Shown piece after piece: positions 35,037-47,234 of a stretch of DNA of 64,000 nt (the first letter of the stretch is position 1; each line of letters starts with the position of its first letter). Below the pieces are notes generated by a model. It had not been told where the DNA came from and did no database searches. It saw nothing but the letters and a program-made list of their open reading frames with translations. Source of the stretch: Aegilops tauschii subsp. strangulata (Eukaryota > Streptophyta > Magnoliopsida > Poales > Poaceae); contig NC_053037.3 in NCBI RefSeq assembly GCF_002575655.3, positions 141,061,207-141,125,206 on the forward strand. Direction: 5' to 3'. The position numbers were made by a program, and so were the translations under genes.

Positions 35037-38000
35037 GTGGCATCATGAGCTAGGTCTATGCGTAGTTTCTATGCACGAGTAGAACACAAAGTAGTTGTGG
35101 GCGTCGATTTTGTCAATTTACTTGCCGTTACTATTCTTACCTTGATTCGGCGGCATCGTGGTATGAAGCGGCCCGGACCGACCTTACACGTACTCTTACG
35201 TGAGACAGGTTCCACCGACTGACATGCACTAGTTGCATAAGGAGGCTAGCGGGTGTCTGTCTCTCCCACTTTAGTCGGATCGGATTCGATGAAAAGGGTC
35301 CTTATGAAGGGTAAATAGAAATTGGCATATCACGTTGTGGCTTTTGCGTAGGTAAGAAACGTTCTTGCTAGAATCCCATAGCAGCCACGTAAAACATGCA
35401 ACAACAATTAGAGGACGTCTAACTTGTTTTTGCAGGGTATGCTATGTGATGTGATATGGCCAAAAGGATGTGATGAATGATATATGTGTTGTATGAGATT
35501 GATCATGTTCTTGTAATAGGAATCACGACTTGCATGCCGATGAGTATGACAACCGGCAGGAGCCATAGGAGTTGTCTTAATTTATTGTATGACCTGCGTG
35601 TCAATGAAAACGCCATGTAATTACTTTACTTTATTGCTAACCGTTAGCTATAGTAGTAGAAGTAATAGTTGGCGAGACAACTTCATGAAGACACGATGAT
35701 GGAGATCATGGTGTCATGCCGGTGACAAAGGTGATCATGCCGCGCCTCGAAGATGGAGATCAAAAGGCGCAAGATGATATTGGCCATATCATGTCACTTT
35801 ATGATTTGCATGTGATGTTTGTCATGTTTACATCTTATTTGCTTAGAACGACGGTAGCATAAATAAGATGATCCCTCACTAAAATTTCAAGAGACGTGTT
35901 CCCCCTAACTGTGCACCATTGCGAAGGTTCGTTGTTTCGAAGCACCACGTGATGATCGGGTGTGATAGATTCTAACGTTCGCATACAACGGGTGTTGACG
36001 AGCCTAGCATGTACAGACATGGCCTCGGAACACATGCGAAACACTTAGGTTGACTTGACGAGCCTAGCATGTACAGACATGGCCTCGGAACACAAGAGAT
36101 CGAAAGGTCGAACATGAGTTGTATAGTAGATGCGATCAACATGGAGATGTTCACCGATGATGACTAGTCCGTCTCACGTGATGATCGGACACGGCCTAGT
36201 TTGACTCGGATCATGTATCACTTAGATGACTGGAGGGATATCTATCTGAGTGGGAGTTCATTAAATAATCAGATGAACTTAATTATCATGAACATAGTCA
36301 AAAGGTCTTTGCAAATTATGTCATAGCTTACGCTTTAGTTCTACTGTTTAAGATATGTTCCTAGAGAAAATTTAGTTGAAAGTTGGTAGTAGCAATTATG
36401 CGGACTGGGTCCATAAACTGAGGATTGTCCTCATTGCTGCACAGAAGGCTTATGTCCTTAAAGCACCGCTCGGTGTGCTGAACCTCAGCGTCGTCTGTAG
36501 ATGTTGCGAAACATCTGACATACACGTTTTGATGACTACGTGATAGTTCAGTGCGTAATGCTAACAGTTTAGAATTGTGGCACCAAAGACGTTTTGAAAC
36601 GTCGCAGAACATATGAGATGTTCCGAAGACTGAAATTGGGATTTCAGACTAGTGCCCACGTCAAGAGGTATGAGACCTCAGACAAGTTTCTTAAGCCTGC
36701 AGACTAAGGGAGAAAAGCTCAATCGGTGAGCATGTGCTCAGATTGTCTGAGTGCACACAATCGCTTGAATCGAGTGGGAGTTAATCTTCCAGATGAGATA
36801 GTGATGGTTCTCCATAGTCACTGCCACCAAGCTATTAGAGCTTCGTGATGAACTATAACATATCAGGGATAGACATGATGATCCTTGAGCAACTCGCGAT
36901 GTTTGACACCGCGAAAGTAGAAATCAAGAAGGAGCATCTATTGTTGATGGTTAGTAAAACCACTAGTTTCTAGAAGGGCAAGGGCAAAAGGGATACTTCA
37001 TGAAACAGCAAATCATTTGCTGCTCTAGTGAAGAATCCCAAGGTTGAACCCAAACCCGAGACTAAGTGCTTCTATAATGAGGGAAACGGTCACTGAAGCA
37101 AAACTGCCCTAGATACTTGGTAGATGAGAAGGCAGACAAGGTCGACAGAAGTATATTGGATATACATTATATGAATGTGTACTTTACTAGTACTCCTAGC
37201 AGCACCAGGGTATTAGATACCGGTTCGGTTGCTAAGTGTTAGTAACTCGAAATAAAAGCTGCGGAATAAACGGAGACTAGCTAAAGGTGAGATGACGATA
37301 TGTGTTGGAAGTGTTTCCAAGGTTGATGTGATCAAGAATCGCATGCTCCCTCTACCATCGAGATTGGTGTTAAACCTAAATAATTGTTATTTGGTGTTTG
37401 CGTTGAGCATAAACATGATTATGTTTTTCGCAATACGGTTATTCATTTAAGGAGAATAATGGTTACTCTGTTTATTTGAATAATACCTTCAATGGTCTTG
37501 CACCTAAAATGAATCTCGATCGCAGTGATACACATGTTCGTGCCAAAAGATATAAAATAGTAATGATAGTACCACATACTTGTGGCACTGCCATTTGAGT
37601 CATATTGGTATAGAACGCATGAAGAAGCTCCATGTAGATGGATCTTTGGACTCACTCGTTTTTGAAAAGATTGAGACATGCGAACCATGTCTATTGGTAT
37701 ATTTGCATGAAGAAACTCCATGCAGATGGATCGTTTGGACTCACTTGATTTTGAATCACTTGAGACATGCAAATCATACCACATGGGCAAGATGACTGAA
37801 AGGCCTCGTTTTCAGTAAGATGGAACAAGAGAGCAACTTGTCGGAAGTAATGCATTTGATGTGTGCAGTCCAATGAGTGCTGAGGCACGCAGTGGATATC
37901 GATATGTTCTTACTTCACAGATGATTTGAGTAGATGCTGAGAATATTTACTTGATGAAACACAAGTCTGAATTATTGAAAGGTTCAAGTAATTTCAGAGT

Positions 38001-40192
38001 GAAGTTGAAGATCGTCGTGACAAGAGGATAAAATGTCTATGATATGATCATAGAGATATCTGAGTTACGAGTTTGGCACACAATTAAGACATTGTGGAAA
38101 GTGTTTCACAATTAATACCGCCTAGAACACCACAGTGTGATGGTGTGTCCGAACATCATAACTGCACCCTATTGGATATGGTGCATACCATGATGTCTCT
38201 TATCGAATTACCACTATCGTTTATGGGTTAGGCATTAGAGACAACCGCATTCACTTTAAATAGAGCACCACGCAATTCCGTTGATACGACACCATTTAGA
38301 GAAACCTAAGTTGTCGTTTCTTAAAAGTTTGGGGCTGCGACGCTTATGTGAAAAAGTTCCAGGCTGATAAGCTCAAACCCAAAGCGGATAAATGCATCTT
38401 CATAGAATACCCAAAACAGTTGGGTATACCTCCTATTTCAGATCTGGAAGCAAAAGTAATTGCTTCTAGAAACGGGTCCTTTCTCGAGGAAAAGTTTCTC
38501 TCGAAAGAATTGAGTGGGAGGATGGTGGAGACTTGATGAGGTTATTGAACCATGACTTCAACTAGTGTGTAGCAGGGCACAGGAAGTTGTTCCTGTGGCA
38601 CCTACACCAATTGAAGTGGAAGCTTATGATAGTGATCATGAAACTGTGGATCAAGTCACTACCAAACCTCGTAGGTCGATAAGGATGCGTACTACTTCAG
38701 AGTGGTACGTAATCTTGTCTTGGAAGTCATGTTGCTAGACAACAATGAACCTACGAGCTATGGAGAAGCGATGGTGGGCCCATATTCCGACAAATGGTTA
38801 GAAGCCATGAAATCCGAGATAGGATCCATGTATCAGAACAAAGCATGGACTTTGGTGAACTTGCCCGATGATCGGCAAGCCATTGAGATAAATGGATCTT
38901 TAAGAAGAAGACGGACGTGGACGGTAATGTTACCGTCTATGAAGCTCGACTTGTGGCAAAGAGTATTTTCACAAGTTCAAGGAGTTGACTACAATGAGAT
39001 TTTCTCATCCGTAGCGATGCTTAAGTCCGTCGGAATCATGTTAGCATTAGCTGCATTTATGAAATCTGGCAGATGGATGTCAAAACAAGTTTCCTTACCA
39101 GTTTTCGTAAGGAAAGGTTGTATGTGATACAATCAGAAAGGTTTTGTCGATCCTAAGGATGCTAAAAGGTATGCTAGCTCTAGCGATCCTTCCATGGACT
39201 AGGGCAAGCATCTCGGAGTCAGAATATACGCTTTGATGGAGTGATCAAAGTTTTTGGGTTTATACAAAGTTTGTTAGAAACTTGTATTTACAATAAAGTG
39301 AGTGGGAGCGCTACAACATTTCTGATAAGTATATGTGAATGACATATTGTTGATCTGAAATGATGTAAAATTTCTGGAAAGCATAAAGGGTTGTTTGAAA
39401 GGAGTTTTTCAAAGGAAGACCTGGATAAAGCTGCTTACATATTGTGCATCAAGATCTATAGAGATAGATCGAGACGCCTGATGATACTTTCAAAGAACGC
39501 ACACCTTGACATGATTTTGAAAGAGTTCAAAATAGATCAGCAAAAAGGGAGTTCTTGGCTGTGTTACAAGGTGTGAGTATTGAGTAAGACTCAAGACCTG
39601 ACCACAGCAGAAGAGAGAGAAAGGACGAAGGTCGTCCCCTATGCTTTAGACGTAGGCTCTACAGTATGCTATGCTGTGTACCGCACATGAAGTGTGCCTT
39701 GCCATGAGTTGGTCAAGGGGTACAATAGTGATCCGGGAATGGATCACATGACAGCGGTCAAACTTATCCTTAGTATCTAGTGGACTAAGGAATTTCCTCG
39801 ATTATGGAGGTGAAAAGGAGTTCGTCGTAAAGGGTTACGTTGATGCGAACTTTGACACTAATCCGGATGACTCTGAGTAGTAAACCGGATTCGTGTAGTA
39901 GAGCAGTTATTTGAAATGGCTCCAAGTAGCGCGTGGTAGCATCCACAAGATGACATAGATATTCGTAAAGCACACACGGATCTGAAAGGTTCAGACCCGT
40001 TGACTAATAACCTCTCTCACAAGCATAACATGATCAAACCAGAACTCATTGAGTGTTAATCACATAGTGATGTGAACTAGATTGTTGACTCTAGTAAACT
40101 CTTTGGATGTTGGTCACATGGTGATGTGACCTGTGAGTGTTAATCACATGGTGATGTGAACTAGATTATTGACTCTAGTGCAAGTGGGAGAC
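35037..40192 (+). pseudogene. Degenerate Copia leader and gag-pol
   Basis: Translated pieces in shifting frames follow the young element's order: gag from ~36360 (SSNYADWVHKLRIVLIAA), knuckle remnant ~37065-37110, protease ~37205, pre-integrase ~37580 (WHCHLSHIGIERMKKLH), integrase and linker 37790-38700, RT 38702-39130 and ~39400-39580, RNase H remnants to ~39990. No intact domain remains. Two tandem duplications are visible: a ~40-bp block with 60-bp spacing at 35994-36093, and a ~85-bp block in the pre-integrase region at 37618-37785. Three 'tcacatggtgatgtga'-type repeats lie at 40055-40160 before the polypurine tract. Confidence 0.85.
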
Positions 40193-40289
40193 TGTTGGAA
40201 ATATGCCCTAGAGGCAATAATAAATTGGTTATTATTATATTTCCTTGTTCATGATAATCGTTTATTATCCATGCTAGAATTATATTGAC
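40193..40289 (+). repeat. Truncated 3' LTR of the old Copia
   Basis: The first ~97 bp match 33303-33400 almost exactly, then at about 40289 the sequence becomes tnp2 coding DNA (minus-strand EDEWLVLES). The rest of the LTR, ~1.63 kb, and the target duplicate are missing. Confidence 0.85.
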
Positions 40290-42308
40290 TCTAGTACTAG
40301 CCATTCATCCTCAGGGATGAAGCCACGCAATATCACCGGCATTATCCGCTCAATCCATATGTGCCAATCATGAATTTTAGACCAAATATTTTCAATTTTG
40401 GAAGACTCGCTCCCCTCTTTAGATTTGCTGCATACCCATCGGGGAACATCAACTGCATTTTCACCCAAAAAATAATTTCCTTCATAACTGGCCTTCCAAG
40501 ATTGAACCATGCCTTTCGCTTTGTCCAGTTCCCCTTTCCTTTCGGTTCTTTCATGTTTTGTAATGGTCTATCACATAGCTCCTCTTGATCGACTTTAGCC
40601 TTAGTATTATCCTTTGATTTCCCCTCTATGCCGAACAATGTACCAAAAATGGCTTCGGCGATACTCTTTTCAGTGTGCATCACGTCGATGTTGTGTGGGC
40701 AAAGGAGGTCTTTGAAGTAAGGCAGATCCCAGAAGCATGTCTTGTGAGTCCAAGCGTGTTCCTTATTATACCCCTTGAAATACCCTGGACGCTCTGGATC
40801 TGGCTCGAGAGTGTTTAACTGATCTAGGGTCTGTTGGCATGTCAACGCAGGTGGTGCAGAGTGTTTGACAACTCTACCTTTGATGAAGTTCTTCTTGTCT
40901 TTCCTGAACTTATGGCCAGGATGTAGAAACGGTCTATGCAAGTCGAAGAAACTATACTTGTGCCCTGCCGTCAGCCAACGAAACTCAAGAGCTCCCTTGC
41001 ATGTGGGGCACAGGAACCTTCCATGCACACACCAGCCAACGAATAGCGCATACACCAGCAAGTCATGCGTCGAGTACATGTACCAGGCACGCATTATAAA
41101 GTTCTGTTTGCTAAAGGCGTCGTATGTCTTGAACCCATTATCCCAAGCTTCTTGCAATTCGTCCTTAAGCGGCTACATGTACACATTCATATTCTTCCCC
41201 GGATAGTTGGGCCCTGGAATTATCAACGTCAGGAAAATGTTCTTTCTTTGCATAATCTGCCCCGGGGGGAGATTGAGTGGAATGACAAACACGGGCCAAC
41301 AGCTATATGGGGTTGCCATCTGACCAAACACACTGAACCCAACTGTGCTGACGGGGACTCGAGGATGCCTTGGATCTGCCCTTTTTCCTTACGTAATGCA
41401 TCAAAGCGCTTCCACGCTTCACCATCCGATGTGTGCACCATCATCACATTCCCATCTGCATCTAGTTCGGTTCTTTTGCCCATTTTGTGCCATGTCATCT
41501 GTCTGGCCGTCTCTTCGACCATGAAAAGACGTTGAAGTCTTGGTACGATTGGCATATACCGAAGAACATTAACGGGTATTTTGGTCTGCGTCTTCTCACC
41601 CATACCGTTGTCTACCACAACATACCTGGAAGAATTGCAAATGGGACAATAGTTCAAGTCCTCATACTGAAGCCTAAATAAGACACATCCTTTCTCACAG
41701 GCATGTATCTTCTCATAGGGCATCTTAAGAGCACGGAGGATTTTGTCTGACTGGTACAGGTTTGAAGGTAGCACATGGCCTTTGGGTAGAAATCGTCCGA
41801 ATACTATCATCATCGCGTCGTAGCATTCTCTGCCCAAGTTGAATTGAGCCTTCAAAGCCATTATTTGTGAGATGGCATCCAGCTGACAAAGCTCAGTGTG
41901 CTCGTGGAGAGGACGTTTTGAGGACTCCAACATTTCAGTGAAGGCCTTTGCAGATTCCTCCATCTCCTCGTCCAAGTCCCGAGCATCGTCAAAGTCTTGC
42001 ACCATGTCTGCGGTCCCGGTACCATGCTCGTCGGTGCGACGACGAACCTCGGCTCTAGCACGTTGGGCAGACTCACCATGTAATGTCCAGACCGTGTAAC
42101 TAGGCGTAAAACCAAACTTCTGCAGGTCTTTACTCATTTCAAGCTCGTCCCTCTTTTTATAGTTGTCGCAACGGGCACAGGGGCACCAGCTAAATTCCTG
42201 GCCATTTGCAAATGCGGCTCTAACAAACCCCTTGGTTTTTGTTAACCATTCCTTGGTCCAAACTTTCTGACTAGTGTAATCGATGTACATCCATGCACGA
42301 TCACTCAT
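40290..42308 (-). pseudogene. tnp2-type CACTA transposase, N-terminal half
   Basis: The start is the methionine at 42308 (MSDRAWMYIDYTSQKVW), 12 bases after a plausible intron acceptor. An N-terminal Transpos_assoc domain (SWCPCARCDNYKKRDE, residues ~40-60) is followed by the Transposase_21/tnp2 region: FLPKGHVLPSNLYQSDKIL, LRYMPIVPRLQRLF, then after a frameshift near 41230 CPTCKGALEFRWLTAGHK, CHRPFL-like FDLHRPFLHPGH, and CPHNIDVMHTEKSIAEAIFGTLF. Another shift near 40345 leads to WIERIMPVILRGFIPEDEW, where the old Copia's 3' LTR remnant cuts in. This would be the enzyme that cuts CACTA ends in the nucleus. Frameshifts and the break make it inactive. Confidence 0.88.
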
Positions 42309-43561
42309 ATTGACTTCCTACTGGACACACAAGAAATATATACATAATTAAGCAAACCATATCCATGAGCTAATGAAGTTTGTCAGTTTTATTATGCCCA
42401 TGCAACCTACACGCTAATAGGTAAAGATAGGTCCTAATCCCACCCGAGTATGTGTAGATTGGGTTCGTTTTCCCATGCTCTGCTCCAGATCCGACGCAAT
42501 ATTTCGGCAGCACCTCCCCGTTGTTCTCCTGATACACGTCTCAGCAATAAGCAGAGAGGATGTGTACCCAGAGAACAACAGGGAGGCACTGACGAAATTC
42601 TGCATCGGATTCGGAGCAGAGCATATGGGAAAATGAACCCAATCTACACATACTCGGGTTGTCCATGGATAACGTAGGACAATTCGAAAGAATCACGATT
42701 ATAAATATGCAAATGCATGCATATTTATATATGTAACCCTTTCGAACGGGAGACGCATAGTGGTTACGCATACTGATGATTGGCACCTATAGCTAGCAAG
42801 TTTCATCGGCACGAAGATCGGAACAGAGCAAATGAAGGGGGAGGAGGAGATGTCATTTGTGCTCACCAACGAACGCAGGGGCAGAGCTCGTCGAACACCA
42901 GACCCTCGCAGCGATGAAATAACTGCACATTTAAATCGAAAGATGAATAACATAGCAATTTTGTTTCTTCCGTCGACGTAACTAAATTTTTACAACATGA
43001 TGAGCGGGTTAGGGGGTCCTTCTACTCCTCTTCTTCTCCCTCCTCCTCTTCTTCTCCCTCCTCCTCTTCCTCCCTCCTCCTCCTCCTTCTACTACTCTTC
43101 TTCTTCTAATCTAAAATATACTAAACTAAAACAAAAACTAGAACTAAACTGAAAATAAAACTAAACTAAAACTAAAACAAAAACTAAACTAAAAGAAACT
43201 AAAAAAACTAAACTAAAAAAAGGGGGAAGAACAAACCTGTAGGGGATCGCCGGTGGAGGGCGAGGTCGGCTGGTGGGGCGGGGCGGCGCAGGGGCCGCAG
43301 GGAGAAGGGCGGCAACGGGGCAGGGCGACGCAGGGCCGCGGGGAGGGGCCCGACACCGGGGCGGCCCGGTGCAGGCCTCTCCGGCGACGGGGCACGGCGG
43401 GGCGACGGGGCGCGGCGGGGCGGCGGGCGACGGGGCGCGGGGGCGGGGGGAGGGCTGGACGGCGGCGGGTGCTGGGTCCGGGAGACGGGGCTGGCGGGCG
43501 GCGGCGGCAGAGCGGCAAGGGAGGAGAGAGGCGGGCGCGCGGGAGGGAGACAAAGAAAGAA

Positions 43562-43623
<62 letters not shown>

Positions 43624-43640
43624 CGGCTCGGCCCGTTAAG
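42309..43640 (-). other. CACTA 5' region: probable promoter, 5' UTR exon and intron
   Basis: On the minus strand a (CT)n tract (43619-43562) is followed by a very GC-rich stretch (43560-43240) that ends in CTACAG|GTTTGT, a plausible splice donor at ~43237. An acceptor (GTGTCCAG) lies at ~42321, just before the tnp2 start. The proposed intron holds a C/T-rich tract (43015-43110), 'aactaaa' repeats (43110-43220) and the hairpin at 42442-42659. High-GC ORFs of up to 158 aa at 43161-43749 have no domains and are treated as spurious. The splice model is an inference. Confidence 0.45.
42442..42659. repeat. 218-bp imperfect inverted repeat (long hairpin)
   Basis: The left arm starts ACCCGAGTATGTGTAGATTG at 42442 and the right arm is its complement ending at 42659. 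The arms of ~100 bp match at most positions, including 'tttcccat', 'gctctgctcc' and 'gttgttctc', around a short loop near 42545-42555. No convincing target duplicate is visible. It lies ~135 bp upstream of the tnp2 start. Confidence 0.75.
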
Positions 43641-43951
43641 TGGGCCTTCTTTGCCGTCTGCTAGCAGACGACAAAGAGGGCGGCCGTTTAGGGCTGGCCC
43701 ACGTCTCCTCTTTGCCGTCCGCTGGCGGATGGCAAAGAACCTGACCTAGCCACGCCGTGCCCTGTGGGGCCCACCTGGCCCTTTGTCGTCTGCCTTCTAG
43801 CTCTTTGCCGTCAGCTGGTCAAATAGACTTTTTGCCATCTGCACATTCTTTGCTGTCCACTTTGTGGAAGCGGACGGCAAAGAGGCTCTTTGCCGTCAGC
43901 TGGCGGACGGCAAAGAGGAGGTAGACGGAAAATTGCCAGATTCAAGTAGTG
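43641..43951. repeat. Right CACTA terminus and subterminal repeats
   Basis: About seven copies of the 'ctttgccgtctgc...gcggacggcaaag' unit, then the terminal ATTCAAGTAGTG ending at 43951. It mirrors 21442-22022 and precedes the TAT duplicate and resumed Copia coding DNA. Confidence 0.85.
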
Positions 43952-45412
43952 TATGAGGAAGCGATGATGAGCCCAGATTCCGCGAAATGGCTTGAGGCCA
44001 TGAAATCTGAGATGGGATCCATGTATGAGAACAAAGTGTGGACTTTGGTTGACTTGCCCGATGATCGGGAGGCCATAGAGAATAAATGGATCTTCAAGAG
44101 GAAGACGGACGCTGATAGTAGTGTTACTATCTACAAAGCTAGAATTGTCGAAAAAGGTTTTTGACAAGTTCAAGGTGTTGACTATGATAAGATTTTCTCA
44201 ATCGTAACGATGCTTAAGTCTGTCTGAATCATGTTAGCAGTTGCCGCATTTTATGAAATCTGGCAAATGGGTGTCAAAACTGCATTCCTTAAGGGATTTC
44301 TTAAAGAAGAGTTGTATATGATGCAACCAGAAGGTTTTGTCGATCCTAAAGGTGCTAACAAAATGTGCAAGCTCCAGCGATCCATCTATGGACTAGTGCA
44401 AGCATCTCGGAGTTGGAATATACGCTTTGATGAGTTGATCAAAGCATATAGTTTTATACAGACTTGCGGTGAAGCCTATATTTAGAAGAAAGTGAGTGGG
44501 AGCACTACAGCATTTCTGATAAGTATATGTGAATGACATATTGTTGATCGGAAACAATGTAGAATTTTATGGAAAGCATAAAGGAGTATTTGAAAGGAGT
44601 TTTTCAAAGAAAGACCTCGGTGAAGCTACTTACATATTGAGCATCAAGATCTATAGAGATAGATCAAGACGCTTGATAAGTTTTTTCAATGAGTACATAC
44701 CTTGACAAGATTTTGGACTAGTTCAAAATGGAACAGTCAAAGAAAGAGTTCTTGCCTATGTTACAAGGTGTGAAGTTGAGTAAAGACTCAAAACCCGACC
44801 ACGACAGAAAAATAGAAAGAGAATGGATGTCATTCCCTATGCCTCAGTCATAGGTTGTATAAAGTATGCCATGCCGTGTACCAGATCTATTGTATACCCT
44901 ACACTGAGTTTGGCAAGTGAGTACAATAGTGATCTAGGAGTAGATCACTGGACATCGGTCAAAATTATCCTTAGTGGAATAAGGATATGTTTCTCGATTA
45001 TGGAGGTGACAAAAGGTTCGCCATAAAGGGTTACGTCGATCCAAGTTTTGACACTAATCCAGATGACTCTAAGTCTCAATCTGGATACATATTGAAAGTG
45101 GGAGCAATTAGCTAGAGAAGCTCCGTGCAGAGCATTGTTGACATAGAAATTTGCAAAATACATACGGATCTGAATATGGCAGACCCGTTGGCTAAACTTC
45201 TCTCACAAGCAAAACATGATCACACCTTAGTACTCTTTTGGTGTTAATCACATGGTGATATGAACTAAGATTACTAACTCTAGTAAACCCTTTGAGTATT
45301 GGTCACATGACGATGTGAACTATGGGTGTGAATCACATGGTGATGTGAACTATTGGTGTTAGATCACATGGCGATGTGAACTAGATTATTGACTCTAGTT
45401 CAAGTGGGAGAC
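43952..45412 (+). pseudogene. Right part of the old Angela-type Copia polyprotein (RT and RNase H)
   Basis: Coding resumes right after the CACTA end with YEEAMMSPDSAKWLEAM, the normal continuation of the frame left at 21438. RT motifs follow: VWTLVDLPDD, IYKARIVEKGF (stop at 44162), QMGVKTAFLKGFL, YMMQPEGFVDPKG and KLQRSIYGLVQASRSWN. RNase H remnants run to ~45170. Several stops and frameshifts are present. Between 45240 and 45395 lie four 'tcacatggtgatgtga'-type repeats, then the polypurine tract AAGTGGGAGAC at 45402-45412. Confidence 0.85.
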
Positions 45413-47134
45413 TGAAGGAAATATGCTCTAGAGGCAATAAAGTTGTTATTTATATTTCCTTATATCATGATAAATGTTTATTATTCATGCTAAAATTGTA
45501 TTAAGCGGAAACTTAGTACATGTGTGAATACATAGACAAACAGAGTGTCACTTGTATGCCTCTACTTGACTAGCTCGTTGAATCAAAGATGGTTAAGTTT
45601 CCTAGCCATAGACATGAGTTGTCATTTGATTAACGGGATCACATCATTAGAGAATGATGTGATTGAATTGACCCATTCCGTTAGCTTAGCACTTGATCGT
45701 TTAGTATATTGCTATTGCTTTCTTCATGACTTATACATACTCCTACGACTATGAGATTATGCAACTCCCGAATACCGGAGGAACACTTTGTGTGCTACCA
45801 AATGTCACAATGTAACTGGGTGATTATAAAGGTGCTCTACAGGTGTCTTCAATGGTACTTGTTGAGTTGGCATAGATCGAGATTAGGATTTGTCACTCCG
45901 ATTGTCGGAGAGGTATCTCTGGGCCCTCTCGATGATGCACATCACTATAAGCCTTGCAAGCAATGTGACTAATGAGTTAGTTGCGGGATGATGCATTACG
46001 GAACGAGTAAAGAGACTTGCCGGTAACGAGATTGAACTAGGTATTGAGATACCGACGATCGAATCTCGGGCAAGTAACATACCGATGACAAAGGGAACAA
46101 CGTATATTGTTATGCGGTTTGACCGATAAAGATCTTCATAGAATATGTAGGAACCAATATGAGCATCCAGGTTCCGCTATTGGTTATTGACCGGAGATGA
46201 GTCTCGGTCATGTCTACATAGTTCTCGAACCCATAGGGTCCGCACGCTTAACATTCGGTGATGATCGGTATTATGAGTTTATGTATTTTGATGCACCGAA
46301 GGTAGTTTGGAGTCCCGAATATGATCACGGACATGACGAGGAGTCTTGAAATGGTCGAGACGTAAAGATCGATATATTGGAAGCCTATGTTTGGACATCG
46401 GAAAGGTTCCGGAAGAGTTCGGGCATTTACCGGAGTACCGGGAGGTTACCGGAACCCCCCGGGAGTATATGGGCCTTATTGGGCCTTAGTGGAATAGAGG
46501 AGAGGAAGGCAAAAGGTGGAGAGCGCGCTGCCCTAGCCCAATCCAAGTTGGGTAGGGGGCGCCACCCCTTCCTTCCCTCTCTCCTCCCCTTCCTTCTCTC
46601 CTACTCCTACTATTTGGAAGGGGGGAATCCTACTCCCGGTGGGAGTAGGACTCCCAGGGCGCGCCGTAGAGGGCCGGCCCTCCCCCTCCTCCACTCCTTT
46701 ATATACGGGGGAAGGGGGCACCTCATAGACACACAAGTTGATCATTGATCTTTTAGCCGTGTGTGGTGCCCCCCTCCACCATAATCCACCTCGGTCATAT
46801 CGTTGCAGTGCTTAGGCGAAGCCCTGCGCCGGTAGCTTCATCATCACCGTCATCATGCCGTCGTGCTGACGAAGCTCTCCCTCGACACTCTGCTGGATCG
46901 TGAGTTTGTGGGACGTCACCGAGCCGAACATGTGCAGATCGCGGAGGTGCCGTACTTTCGGTACTAGGATCGGTCGATCATGAAGACGTACGACTACATG
47001 AACCGCGTTGTCATAACGCTTCCGCTTATGGTCTACGAGGGTACGTGGACAACACTCTCCCCTCTCATTCCTATGCATCACCATGATCTTGCGTGTGCGT
47101 AGGAATTTTTTTGAAATTACTGCGTTCCCCAACA
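45413..47134 (+). repeat. 3' LTR of the old Angela-type Copia
   Basis: 1722 bp, starts TGAAGGAAATATGCTC (altered from the family's TGTTGG) and ends GCGTTCCCCAACA. TATA-like TTTATATA at 46698-46705. The following bases CAATA (47135-47139) are the expected target copy; the other copy is beyond the window or lost. Confidence 0.88.
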
Positions 47135-47234
47135 CAATATTGTTGTTGTCAAACTTTAATAGATTTTACTTCCTAAACCCAATGTGAAACTACTACTAGG
47201 CATGAGACAAGTATATGAAGCACATATAATTTGA

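Larger units (their letters stand above)
33303..40289 (+). mobile_element. Old, degraded Angela/BARE-type Copia inside tnp2
   Basis: 5' LTR 33303-35036, degenerate interior, polypurine tract at 40182-40192, and only ~97 bp of 3' LTR (40193-40289) before tnp2 coding sequence begins. The left flank is CTTTT (33298-33302); the right duplicate is gone with the deleted LTR. Many frameshifts and stops show it is much older than the Copia at 23026-31771. Confidence 0.9.
21442..43951 (-). mobile_element. CACTA (En/Spm) transposon, 22.5 kb including two nested Copia elements
   Basis: The left end reads CACTACAGGAATC at 21442. The right end is the inverted CACTACTTGAATC, ending at 43951. The 3-bp target duplicate TAT occurs on both sides (21439-21441 and 43952-43954). 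Both ends carry arrays of palindromic 'ctttgccgtctgctagcggacggcaaag'-type subterminal repeats. Internal genes are on the minus strand: a tnp2-type transposase (42308 to 32061, split) and a second coiled-coil/membrane ORF (to 22728, split). Two Copia elements inserted later (23026-31771 and 33303-40289), leaving about 6.8 kb of the element's own DNA. The transposase is broken, so it is not autonomous. Confidence 0.92.

Noticed and set aside
42442..42659. MicroRNA precursor
   Set aside because: The arms are too long and there is no evidence of a discrete ~21-nt duplex; described as a long hairpin instead.
43161..43749. GC-rich ORFs of 101-158 aa in the CACTA 5' region
   Set aside because: Low-complexity Arg/Gly/Pro sequence across a GC-rich tract and (GA)n repeat; no domain and no splice context for coding.
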